From NCBI RefSeq assembly GCF_002160065.1, contig NZ_NFJW01000002.1:62001-126000 (forward strand): DNA of 64,000 nucleotides, written 5' to 3'. Source of the stretch: Collinsella sp. An2 (GTDB lineage Bacteria > Actinomycetota > Coriobacteriia > Coriobacteriales > Coriobacteriaceae). The notes beneath the pieces are model-generated. The model was not told the origin of the DNA and did no database searches. It was given only the letters and a program-made list of their open reading frames with translations. Made by a program: the position numbers and the translations under genes. The stretch's first letter is position 1; the number at the start of each line of letters is the position of its first letter. Below, one piece after another: positions 1 to 11,300 of the stretch.

Positions 1-3000
1 GAAGGTCTTCGATCGGGAACCGTCGGCGGCGGTCTCGACGCCGGCAAGGTTGTCGAGGTCGAACGAGATGGCACCGAACGTCACGTTGCCGTTCACATCA
101 TTGGTCGCGGTGGCACCGTCGCCCTCCGGCATCGGCGCGGCCGGGTCGTCCGAGGACAGCGTGAATGTGAACAGGCCCTCCAAGTCGGGATTCGCGGCCT
201 CGCCGTCGGCGTAGACGAACGACTTGCTGCCGGACGGGGCCACCTCCACCGACTCGCCGGTAGAGTACGTGTTCGTGAACGCGATGCCGCCTCCAGGCAG
301 GTTGGCGGTGGCAGTCAGCGTGCCGTCGCCGCTGTCCACGACCGTGACCGTGAAGTTAAAACTGCTCGCATTGGCGCTCACGCCGGCGGGCAGACTGTTG
401 GTCACCTCGTAGGCGGTGTAGTTCAGCGTCCACGTGCGCTGGCCATCGGCGTTCACACCCTTGGTCGCGTAGCCAGCAGTGACCGCCTGCGGCAGCGAGG
501 TCAGCGTGCCCGTACCCTCATCCGCGGTCGTGTAGCCGAGGCTGCCGAAGCTGACGGTGCCGTCGGCGGTGTTTTTCGCGGTGGCGACCGGATCGAGAAG
601 GCCGTTCGCGGTGCGTGGGGCGATGGCAAACGAGAACTCGTCGGCCTGCAGGCCGCGTCCGGTCAGCGTCTTGGTCGCAGACACGTTGGCGGCACCGCTA
701 TCACCGGTCGTAGCTTTATAGGTGTTAGTGAACACGAGCGCATCGGAGGCATCATCGCCCGTTGTCACCAAAGTCGCCTCAAGCTGACCCGTCATCTGAT
801 TCGGGGCGACGCTCACGGTTACGACCTTCTGCGACTCGTCCTTGGAGAGGCCCTCGATGCTGAAGTCGTTTTCGGTTACCACAAATTGATAGGTGCCCTC
901 AGCGCTGAACGTGATGTTGCCGAACGACTTCTGATGCACGCCATCGCCGTTCTCATCAGTCGCGCTGATAGAAATCGACGCCGGATTAGGCATGGTCACG
1001 GTGCCGACCTTAACGGCTTCCTCGGTTTCTTCGCCATACGGAGCAATCGTGAAGTCAAAGCTCCAACCATCGTCCCAGTCGGTGCCCACCACACGCTTGG
1101 TCACCACCAGGTTGGTGGCACCGTCGAGCATGGCGCTCGGTGCCCATGTATTGGTCACCGTGGTGGTCGCGGTCTCATTGAACTCAATCGTGCCTATCTG
1201 GTTATCGTCGTACAAGGTCTTGAAGTTTGCCACCTGCTCCTCGGTCACCTGATAGGTAACACCTGCGGGGATATTAGTGAATTGCGCGGTCTGGCCGGCT
1301 TCTAACTGGAACGTCACTGCGCCGTCTTCACCCACGGTGACATCCGCGGCTTCACCATCGCCGATTGCCAGCCGCATGCCGGCAGCCGTAGCTTCGTCCT
1401 GCGTCAGCGCAATGGTGTCCTCCTGACCCTCTTCCGCAGGATGCACAAAGGTCACCGTGAAGTCGAATGTCGCATCCTGGTTAGCGCCCTGACCTGTCAC
1501 CACCTTGGTTACATTGAGCGCGCCAACCTGCTGGTCTTTGATGTGCACAATGGTCACGCCGGTGAACAGATTAGTGACGTTCGCGCTGATATCCTGACGA
1601 GGCGTTGTTGCATGATCGGCAATGTCGCACTGCTCAATTGACAAGCCCGGGACCCCCGCCTCTACGGTATAGGCCCCTCCACTCATCATCTCGTAGTCGA
1701 GCACCGCATCGCCGTCATCCGCAAACTCAAGATGCTGAGTTGATGCACTGCCGTTCGGAACCCATTTCCAAGAGCCATCGTTCTGCTGCTCACGCAACTG
1801 CGGCGTCGCAACGATATCGTGCAGCGTCGCGTCAACATCGTCGGCGGTGGCAAACTGTACCATCGAACGCACGATACGTCCCACGCCGCGGGTCACGCTG
1901 ACTCCGTCGCCATCCGTTCCAGCGTCGGCGTACACGCCCGTGTCGTCGACGATGATTTTGGCAAAGTTCTGGTTCAGCGCATAGCTACTCGGAGCCGCCG
2001 TCTCAACCACATAGTACGTACCCGGCTCGAGCTCGGTAAAAATCACCGCGCCGCCAAGATCGATCGAGTCCCCGTTCTTCTTGCTCAACGTGCGGGTCGT
2101 GTCCGTCTGAATCGCGTCTTCGGCCGTCACATCATCCTTGAGGGTAACCGAACCGTCCTCGGCAACATTTACCTGATCAGCCTTGAAGAGCGACATGGTG
2201 GCACCGTCAACCGCATTGCCGTTCTCGTCGGTCTTCTGCACCAACACGCGATTCAGGATATTGGAAAGGTAGATGCGCGCCGAGAACTGACGGTCGAACG
2301 TGTCGGGATTTGTCACAGCGTACGTATTATCCTCAGTCGCCCCGGCAAGAGTGCTTGCCGTGGTGTAGTAGTACGCTCCACGATAGCTTGTTCCGCTCTT
2401 ACTATTCGCATCCTTGAAGAACTCATAGTCCTGGATTCGCCCAGGCAGATTCTTGATTTCAGTCTGATAGGCACCTGACGTGGAGATGGTGAACACCGCG
2501 TTGGTTGATTTCCCCGCTGCGATGATGTCGCTCATTGCGTTCTTCTTGCTCACATTCCAGCCACTGAGAGCATCACCCGTGACCGGGTACCACTTTCCGT
2601 CGCTGCCCTGCTGCTCGATGACTGCGAAGAGGACACCACTCTGTAGTTCGTCCTTGCTCAACGTACCGTTGTCCTGCCGATCGATTTGAACATCGCTTGT
2701 CGTCGTGGCGGTCACCTTAGGCTGCGCGTACGCGCCCGTTGTCCACGGATCGCTTGAAAGCAGCAGATTGGTTTCTTTTCCGTTTGCCGTTTGATCGGCA
2801 TCGTAGTGCTGGATATACAGCGGTATTTCCGTTGCGGCCCTATAGCCATCAGGTGTGTCGGTCTCGACAAGCGTGATGTTCTTGACGCCATCAGCCCACA
2901 GTCGATCAAGCGTGATGGGATAGTCGTCCTGACCGATAAGCGTAACGGTGCCGTCCTTCTCCGTCACGACGCCTTCGCAAATGAGGTTCTCGTCGGAGAT

Positions 3001-4334
3001 TTCCTTGTCATTGGTGGTGTCGTACACGTTGAACGTCGCGCCGTCGATAAAGTTGCCCTCCTGATCGACCTTGGACAGCTCGGTCTCGGGGATGCTCACC
3101 AGGTTGTAGCGCAACGACATGTTGGAGTCGTTGTTGCCGCGCTCAAGGTAGAAGAAGTCGAGGGTATGGTAGGTCTCATCGGCAAACGTGCTACCGCTAC
3201 CGTTGTTGCTCCATTTGACGTTGTTCTCAGCCCGCGCGTTCTGGTAGCATGCGCGAAGCGTCTTCATGTTATCGGGCGTAACGTCATCGCCACTCGAAGC
3301 AGTCACTTTAATCTCGCCCGTGCTGAAATCGATAGTGATGCGCGCGGCGTCGTGGATGCCGCCCAAGTCGCCCACGAGCACGTCGTCGATGTAAATCCAC
3401 ACGTCGTCATCGCCCGAAAACTCGTAGGTCACCTTGTCAGCGTCTTCCGCGTCATTTACATGACCGCCATACTGCTGCACGAACTGCGTGGACATGTGCA
3501 TGCCGAAGTAGTGGTTAAGGATATTACTCGAAGCCTTAACGTCCTTCTGGACAAGAGCGGAGTTCTTGCCATTCTCGGTAAATACATCCGCCGCATTGTT
3601 GAAAGGGAAGAATTGGCCATTAGGCGAGTTGGTGCCTTCGTGCATCACACCCCAGGTGTTGTAAAGCGTAAAAGTGTTGGCGCTGGAATCGAACGCTGCA
3701 TAATTGGCACTCTCGAAGCTGCCACCCTGAGCTTTCGTCTGCTCCGACGAGGCGTTGTAATAATAGTAGCCATCAGAGTCTACCTGTAGCAGACCCTGCA
3801 CGCCATAATAACCTTGCTTGCCGGCTTGGCTGGAATCATCGAAAAGGTACGCAAGAGGCTCGTCAGCAAGCACCTGCGTGCCGCCTTGACCATAATTATT
3901 ATTGTTCAGATTAACCCATCCGCTAATCGTTCCGGCAGCAATTGAGGGATAACCGTCGACCAGCGTGTTTTTAACTATGCCCGTGCGAGGCCCGTTGCCA
4001 GCATTGGTCCATGAATTGATAACATCGCTTGCGTCCCGAGGCGTACCCGTATTGAACTTCAGCTGATGGTCATTGTTAATACCACCGTTATAGTTATAGT
4101 TATCGTCCTCGCTAGGCGCTTCAGTATTGGCTGTCCAATAATCGAACAGGTCGATCGTCGTCCCGTTGGGCGAGACGCCCTGCACGGTGTACTTCGCGTC
4201 CGTCACTGCCGCCTTCGCAATCGTCGGAAGGCAGAATACCGACGTTGCAACGAGCGCCAAAACTGCAAGGGCTGAGGCTATCTTCCTGGAGCGCCCCCCC
4301 CCGAACTTATTTTCGTTCTCCTAAATAAACCCAT
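1..4334 (-). CDS. Giant cell-surface protein 1 (fibro-slime, SpaA/Cna-B and FctA-type domains); 3' part beyond window; phase OFF
   Basis: Partial gene of at least 1,440 codons reading off the left edge. I choose ATG at 4334: it has a strong GGAGG (4345-4349) ten bases upstream. With the 9-G tract present (4294-4302) the ATG frame ends after 18 codons. With 10 G it runs into a textbook signal peptide (basic stretch RSRKIA, hydrophobic core, cleavage after TIAKA) and an open frame to base 1. Around residues 240-400 lies a fibro-slime/PA14-like domain (SGDDDVWIYIDDVLVGDLGG), a carbohydrate-binding type seen in adhesins. SpaA/Cna-B-like domains follow near residues 420 and 700 (KTDENGNAVDGA). At least four FctA/Spy0128-like isopeptide domains come next (ATKTLTGRGLQADEFSF, ending VFTNTY). 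The anchor is outside the window. Role as a stalked wall-anchored adhesin is inference from these families. The OFF reading could be a homopolymer sequencing error. Confidence 0.85.
4294..4302 (-). repeat. Poly-G tract (9 G on coding strand) inside the signal-peptide region of surface protein 1
   Basis: Nine consecutive C on the plus strand, i.e. nine G in the minus-strand coding sequence, about 11 codons after the ATG at 4334. Frame arithmetic: the in-frame condition is 7 or 10 G; 9 G gives an 18-codon peptide ending in TAG. Homopolymeric G tracts at this position are the classic substrate for slipped-strand phase variation. Confidence 0.85.
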
Positions 4335-4967
4335 GTGCAATCATCCTCCCCGTCTACGCTGTGTAGGCATGTCTCGCTACATTCCGTGTGAACTAGCCGG
4401 TTTATCAGCAGTTATGTCGAACTGTAGGTAGAGAGGAATCGTTTTGCCAGAAAGCCGCAGGTCGGCCCCACGAACAATTTTGTATGGGGAGTGCCAATTT
4501 TGTGGCCCGTTACCTGCGCCAAACCATTTGCCGAATTTTTCCGGCCGTCAACGGCTCAAATGTTGCGAAATCGTCAACATATGACGAGTCAACCGATTTT
4601 TCGCAGCGCGGCAGACCAAAATCCGGGGGCGCGGAAAGCCGCAAAGGCCGCTCCCGCGCCGGCAAATCCACGCCGCACGGTTCATACGGAACAAAACTGA
4701 GCGTCTGCGACCGCGTTATTCGCCGAAGCTCAGTTTTGCTCCAGAATCGGAGCTGATTCCGGAGCATTACTGAGCGTTGCCGAAACGTCAGCAGGAGCTC
4801 ATGGCAAAGATAAGCTGGACGCACGCGCTGCCCCATAAGCCACGAATCCCCCAGCCGCCTCGCAGGCCCACCCTCGCCCTCCCCTCACCCAACCCCACCC
4901 ATCGCAAAAAGGCCGGCGCAGGAACCGCTCCCTGCGCCGGCCTTGTGCCGTCTATGTCGCCTTGTCG
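4335..4967. other. Intergenic region with hairpins and short repeats
   Basis: No convincing gene; the ORFs here lack ribosome-binding sites and family resemblance. It holds the 5' leader of surface gene 1. It also has an imperfect inverted repeat (TTGCGAAATCG at 4563-4573 against CGATTTTTCGCA at 4594-4605) and an 11-bp perfect one (CAAAACTGAGC at 4692-4702 with GCTCAGTTTTG at 4728-4738). A third ACTGAGCGT-like copy lies near 4769. These resemble the extragenic palindromes found elsewhere in the window. Confidence 0.6.
4909..4944 (-). terminator. Rho-independent terminator after the surface protein 2 / winged-helix unit
   Basis: Perfect 14-bp stem (4909-4922 with 4931-4944, core GGCCGGCGCAGG) and an 8-base loop. 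On the minus strand it is followed by TTTTT. It lies just beyond the stop codon at 4968, so it ends the transcript that contains surface gene 2 and the winged-helix gene. Confidence 0.9.
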
Positions 4968-5345
4968 CTACTCGGTCGCTCCGTCCTCGCCGTCCAAAGC
5001 CGGCTTGTGAGCCTTCGAGCGCTTCTCGGTGTTAAACGTCTTTGCCCGGGCTATGCCGAACTCCGTGGCCACGTACTCGTTGCCAAGCTGTGCGCCCGAG
5101 GTGTCGAAGACGGGGGTTGACTTGACCTCGCCGTCGCGGCGGAGCCTGGTGAGCGCCCGGTCGAGCGATCGCTCGCAGCACCCAAGGCGATGCGCCAGGT
5201 CTGCCTTACGGAAGGTCACCGACCCTCGCAGCTCGGTCTCGCGCACAATCATCTCCAGCACGCGCTCGTGCACGAATGCGTGGCGACCGTTGATACGTCG
5301 GCTGATTCCTGTGAGGGACGAGCCCTCCCCCTTCTTCATAGCCAT
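4968..5345 (-). CDS. Small winged-helix DNA-binding protein, coupled to surface protein 2
   Basis: 125 residues. The central part (about residues 25-95) reads as a winged helix-turn-helix: a long first helix (FVHERVLEMIVRETELRG), then FRKADLAHRLGCCERSLDRA as helix-turn-recognition helix, a basic stretch LTRLRRDGEV and a possible beta wing (GNEYVATEFG). The C-terminal tail is charged. Its ATG is three bases after the TAG of the giant LPXTG gene and the pair shares the terminator at 4909-4944, so it is almost certainly co-transcribed and translationally coupled. A second ATG two codons downstream is possible. I do not recognise a named family. A regulatory role toward the surface genes is inference from fold and position. 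Confidence 0.75.
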   Translation of the reverse strand: MAMKKGEGSSLTGISRRINGRHAFVHERVLEMIVRETELRGSVTFRKADLAHRLGCCERSLDRALTRLRRDGEVKSTPVFDTSGAQLGNEYVATEFGIARAKTFNTEKRSKAHKPALDGEDGATE

Positions 5346-5348
5346 GAG

Positions 5349-8300
5349 CTACTTCTCACCCCGCTTCCGCAGAATGACGGCGCCAGCGATGCAGACGATA
5401 CCGATGCCAGCCACGGCGGCGATGGTCGCAGGTGCGGTGTCGCCGGTGCCAGGCAGCTCGTCCTTGGGCTGCTCGGACTCTTCAGGCGTAGTCGGTGTGG
5501 TCGGCTCTTCAGGAGTCTCAGGCTCCTCAGGCTCGACCGGCTGCTCGGGTTCCTCGTAATCGTTGGTGAAGACGATGCTGTCATCAACGCTCCACGTGAC
5601 CTGCAGCTTGCCATCGACCTCGGTAACCGTAGCGGTCGCTCGATGGGTGGTCTGATCGTAGGTTACGCCATCATGCTGAATGCCCTCGGTGTCCGGGTCG
5701 TCGTCCGCAGGCAGGACCTCAGAAATGACAAACTCGTAGGTTCCTTCCTTGTAGAAGGTGAAACCCTTGCCGAAGCTCACGCCGCCGTCAGCCGCGTTTG
5801 TAGCCGTGAGGCTCTTGGGAGAGACGTCTTCGCCGTAGTCCTTGGCGGTCGCGATCTGGAAGGTGAACTCGCCAGCCGTAAGGTCACGCCCGGTCAGGGT
5901 CTTGGAGATGTCCGTATCGGAATCCGTAGGATCGGACGGCTCGCTGGGCGTAGGCTCTTCGGGCTCGGGCTCGGGCTCAACAGTGCCACCACCGCCACCG
6001 TTGTAGGTGTTGGTAATCGTCGGGTTATTGCCCTCGACCGTTGCCTCAAGCTGGCCGTTGTTATCGGTCACCGTCACCGTAATAGTCTTGGGCTCGTTGT
6101 CGTAGTCCCAGTTTCCATCGGTAGTAGTCGTGATCTCGGTCACCGTGAAGGTATAGGTGCCCGCCTTGGTGAAAGTAAAGTCACCGAATTCAACCGTTTC
6201 GGAACCCTGCTTGCCCTTAAGGTCGTTAGTCGAAACCGTCCAGCCGTCATCGGGCCAACCAAGGATGCCGGTCGGATCTCCAGAGGCAAGCGAGAGCTTG
6301 AACTCGAATTCAGACGGAGCAGCTGCACCTGTAACCGTCTTGGTTACCTTGAGGTTTTCCTCGTCGTCGCCAACGGTCACGTATTCAGCCTCGTACGTGT
6401 TGGTAAACACGCCGCTATTCACATTGACGCTAGCCACGAGGCTCCCGTCCTCGTTCTCACTTACCGTCACCGTCACCTTGGCGACATTGTCCGAATAGGT
6501 AATGGCCTCATTGTCGCCATGAACCTCGCGCACCTCATATTCATAGGTACCGGCCTGTGTGTATGTAATCGGCCCAAAGCCAAAGGTCGCCTCATCAGAT
6601 TGACCAGCGTCAGGCCCTGTCACAGTTACTCGGTTAGTGCCCGGTGTTGGAATCAGAATCGAAGTACCATCAGGTGCCTCAGCGTTGACGGGCGCAATCT
6701 CAAAGGTGAACGCATCACCGTCCCACTCTTTGCCAGTAAACACCTTCTTGAGGCCAAAGTCGGCTGCTTCAACCTGAACCTTAGTACCCTCCTCGTACAC
6801 GTTTGTAAAGGTGAGGTTGGCAGAGCTGTCCTTATCGACGCTTGCAACGAGCTGGCCATCATCGCCACGCTCCACATTCACCACCACTAGACGCGGAGTG
6901 GTGTCATAGGTCAAATCAATATCGGACCCAGCTTGCTCTGCCACGTCAAAGTAATAGGTGCCCTCACTCTTGAACGTTATGTTGCCGAAATAATTGCTAT
7001 GCGCTTCATCTTCGTCAGTGATGGTCAAGCTGTCAGCGTTATCAGGAAGCAGGATGCTCCCGTTGTCTATCGCGCTCTGTGTCGCATATCCATGGGCGGT
7101 CAGAGTGAATACGAATTCATCTTCACTTGTCCAATTACGCCCTACAAGCTGCTTCGTTACATCAAGGTATGTAGCGCCGTCCAACGTGGCGTCGTTTTCG
7201 CCATTCGAATCGTACGTATTCACAAAGGTCGTGTCGCCCGTAGTGTTAACGAGAACAGACTCAAGGATTCCGTCCTGATCAATGTCCTCCACTCTATAGG
7301 TAGACGTGAACACATTGCCCGAATAGGTCATATGCTCATCGAAGGCTTCTTCGTTCTCGGCAGGAACAACCTCTTTGATTTGGAGGGTGTAGACGCCTGG
7401 TTCGGTGAAGATAATTTTACCGAACTGAACCTTGCCATTGGCGTCATTGCTCATGACGGTCGGGCTGGGCAGAGTGACGCCATTAACCGGAGGTTCAGAA
7501 ACCCCGTCAAGAGCGCCGATGCTTAGAATACTCAGCTCAAAGCTAAATTCGCCTTGCTGAAGCGGCGTCGAGCGATCGCCCTCGAGAACCTTGGTTATTT
7601 CAAGGGGAGTCTGTACTGCTTTATCGAGATTGAAGCTGTTGGTGAAGACCACTTCATTAACGGTGGCATCCTCCCCGACTGGGGTGAATACCGAATCGTC
7701 GTAAGAGCCCTTTTCAATCGAGTCAATGCTCGGAATGTATTCGTTTTTCTCCTCGTCAAATTGAACATTGATCGTCACTAAAAACGCAGTCGTATCGTAC
7801 GTAAGTCCAGGAATCCGATTCTCCTCTGATGGGATTTCCTCAGTAATGATGTACTGGAAGTTCTTGGCGTTCTGCCCGTCCATATCAGAGGCCGTATATG
7901 TAATGTCTCGCAACAGCTCAATTCTGCTTACAGGAAGGTTGTCGGAACCAACACCGTTGGCATTCCCCTGAGCATAGGTCTTTCCCATCGGCGCCCCATC
8001 GACCGGTGTGACGTCGAAGTAGAACTGCCCCTTTGTCAGCTCGCCTCCCTCGAGAACCTTCTTGCCGTAAAGACTAATCGAGTTGTCTTGGTCAGTAGTC
8101 TGAGGAGTATAAACGTTTGTGAATGTTGGATTTGCTCCTTCCACAACCGTAGCAGAGAGCTCGCCCTTCATATTGTCAGTAACCTCAACAACGACAACCT
8201 TGTAGTCCTCGGCATAATACATGTTGGGGTCAGCATTTTCGGGCACAACTTCCCTAATTGCGAAACTGTAGCGCCCAGCAGCGTTGAACACAATGTCGCC

Positions 8301-11300
8301 GAAGGATTCCTTGTGGCCCTGGGAATTCGACGTGATTTCGATTCCATTCGCGTTATCGGGCAGTATTACGGATTTGCCTATGGCCTGATCAGTAAAGTCA
8401 TCAGCACCAGACAGCTCGAAAGCGAAGGAGTCTTCCTCCTCCCACTCACGCCCAACGAGGTTTTTCGTTACCGACAGGTTGTCCGCACCGCTCAGCGTAA
8501 CCGACTCCGGTTCGTATGTATTGGTAAAGACACCCGCGCCACCATCCGTAAGCTCGACGCCCTTAATCTCGGCAGAGACCTGGAGCTTACCAGCACCATT
8601 ATCCGTCACGGTAAAGGTTACGCGAGCAGTGTCCGTACTGTAGGAAACACCCTGCGTGTCGGTGCCTTCGGCGGGCTGAGTCTCAGCCACGTCGTAGGCG
8701 TATGTACCGGCCTTGGAGAAGATAAAGCTACCAAACGAGAAGCCCTTATCCTCATCGGCGCCTGTCACCTTCGCCGTCGTATCCTGGGGCATAGCAGCCT
8801 CAAGATCGTCTTCGGACACAGTGGAACGCTCGGCGTTAGGCGTCAGCGTGAACTCAAAGCTGTCCGTTTGCTTCCAATCGCGGCCGATAAGCCGCTTTTC
8901 GAAGTTGACGGAAGCCGGGTCTGCCGCAGACGCGTGGTAGCTGTTCACAAACGAGGCCGTAGGATAGGTGCTGGCATCATTGGTCTTGAAATCAGCGCTG
9001 TTATAGGTAGTCGATGCGCCGTCCTTTGTGACGGTAGTGACGGTGCTCATGGTACCGTCGCCATCGTTGGACACGGCGATCTGAACCGTTACCGGCTGGC
9101 CGTCATAGGTATAACCGTCCCCCTCTTGATGTTCGTCGGTTTCCGCAACGATGAAGGTAAACGTCTTGCCCGCGTCATCCTCGTCGAACGTCAGGTTGCC
9201 AATACCCTTCCACATGGCAGCGGTGCCGTCGGGGGCTCCCTGCTCGTTGGAAAGCACCGTCGTAGCTTCCGCTAGCTTGGCCGCGGAATCCGCGTCATCC
9301 TCAGGCGTGGTCACGGTGAAGTTAAACTGGTTGGCAGTGAGCGCGCGGCCGTTCAGCGTCTTGGAGAACCAGACGCCACCAGCCTCGCTGTCGTAGTCCA
9401 TCGAGGACGCATAGGTGTTGGTAAAGGTAGCGGAACCGTTCGTGGTTACCGGGGCGGTGATGGTCAGCTGGCCGTCAACGTCCTTTACCTCGAACTGCAC
9501 CTGATATGTATGGCTGTCATACTTCCATGCAGCATTGGGAGCATCCTGCTTCTCGGTGATGTTGAACGTATAGGTGCCCGGATGCGAGAAGGTCAGGTTG
9601 TCGAACTGGACGTTCTGCGAGCCATCCTTCTCGATGGCGGTCGTACTCCTCGAGGTGCCGTCGGCGTCGATGCCCGTCACCCAACCGTTGGTCACGGCGT
9701 CCGCAGTGCCTTTGTCAGCCGCCTCCATGATGAAGGTAAACTGCCCGTTGGCACCAGCAGCGCCATCAAGCTGCTTGGTGATCTTCAGCACGTTGGACAC
9801 GCCCTCGGTGGTTATCGAGGAAGCCCGGTAGCTGTTGGTAAACGTAAAGCCGTTGCCGGTCACCGTGGCGATGACGTTGCCAGTCTTCTCGTCCTGCGTA
9901 ACGGCGATGGTCACCTTCTTGGCCGACATGTCATACGTCATGCCCTGATATGTCACAGTCTGGGCGACATCGTCACGCACACCGTTGTCCAGAGCCTCTT
10001 GCGGAATATCCTCTGTTATCTGGTACTCGTACGTTTTGCCCACGTCGTCAATGCCGAACTCGATATCCGAGAATTCGATGGCACCGGTTCCGAGGTTGCC
10101 TGTACGGGTCTCGCCGGGCATGGGGGCGCCAGCAGTCACGGCAGTCAGGTTGAAATAGAAGTCGTTGATGTCAAGCACACTACCGGACGTAGCGTCGGTG
10201 AAGTTCTTGGTACCTGTAATGTTGGCATAGTCGACATCGTCGCCGCCGAAGGTGTTAACGAACGCCGCGGTGGCAGCGATCGGCCACTGGCTCTCATCCT
10301 CACCCGTGGAATCGCCCTTGTCATTGAACGTATTGTATATGGAGCCGATAGAAGCGCTGAGATTGCCGGCGCCGTCGTCGGTCACCTTGACCGTCACGCG
10401 GTACACAGCGTTGGAGTAGGCCAGGCCGTACTCGTCGCCCTCGGCCTCCTGTACCAGGTAGACATATGTCCCCACACGGTCATACTGGATAGAGCCAAAC
10501 TGGAAGGCAACCTCCTGGTCCTCCGCATAATCGTTGCTGTTATCATTCGTCAACGTAACGGAAGCAACACCATCCTGCGCGCCCTCGGGAAGCGGCGCGC
10601 CCTCGCTAGAAGCAGCAGGCTTTAACGTGAAGGTGAAGCTCTCTCCGTCCTTCCAATCTCGTCCGGTCAGATTCTTTGTGCCTTTGATGCTGCCATCGGC
10701 CAAGCTGGTGGCAGCCACGGTGTATGCGTTGGTATACGCCACTTCAATGGTGTCATTAGATGCGACGGTGCCCTCTGCAATCGCACCGTTCTGGCTGGCG
10801 ACGCCTTCAACCGTGTTGGAAGCGGTGTAGCCGTCAGCGGCGGTCTCAGTCACCGTAAAGCTGGTGTTGGCAGGAAGTCCGCTGATAACCACGCGCTCGC
10901 CGTTCTTAAGCGTGAGGGTGCCACCGTCGGAAATCTGACCGGTTGCGACAGGCTGGGCGCCGTCCTCAAGCTTCTGCACATTACCGTCGACAGCGAGCGG
11001 TTGGCCGGCAGCGTTGTACTTGACGTAATCGAAGTTTCCGGAAACGGTGGTATCCGCACCCCCGAAGTCGACGGTGTAGGTGAAGTCCTTGTCGTTGTGC
11101 TCGGCACCAGTGTTGCCCCAGTCAACGGTCTTGCTGATCTGCAGCGAGCCGGAAACCGGGTAGCTGATCTTACCGTTGTTGCCAAGCGAGACGGTCACGT
11201 CCGAACCGACCCAAGAAGGACTGATGGCATCCTTTGCAGTGCTCGTGGTGTTGTCGGACTTGGCGGCCTCAAACTCCGTAGCGCGCGTCAGGCGCGGAGA

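Noticed and set aside
4484-4836. Short frames on both strands in the gap before surface gene 1
   Set aside because: No ribosome-binding site, mutually overlapping, and they cross inverted repeats.
5190-6890. 566-residue plus-strand frame opposite the giant adhesin
   Set aside because: Shadow of a strongly supported minus-strand gene with domain repeats; no start signal or recognisable family.
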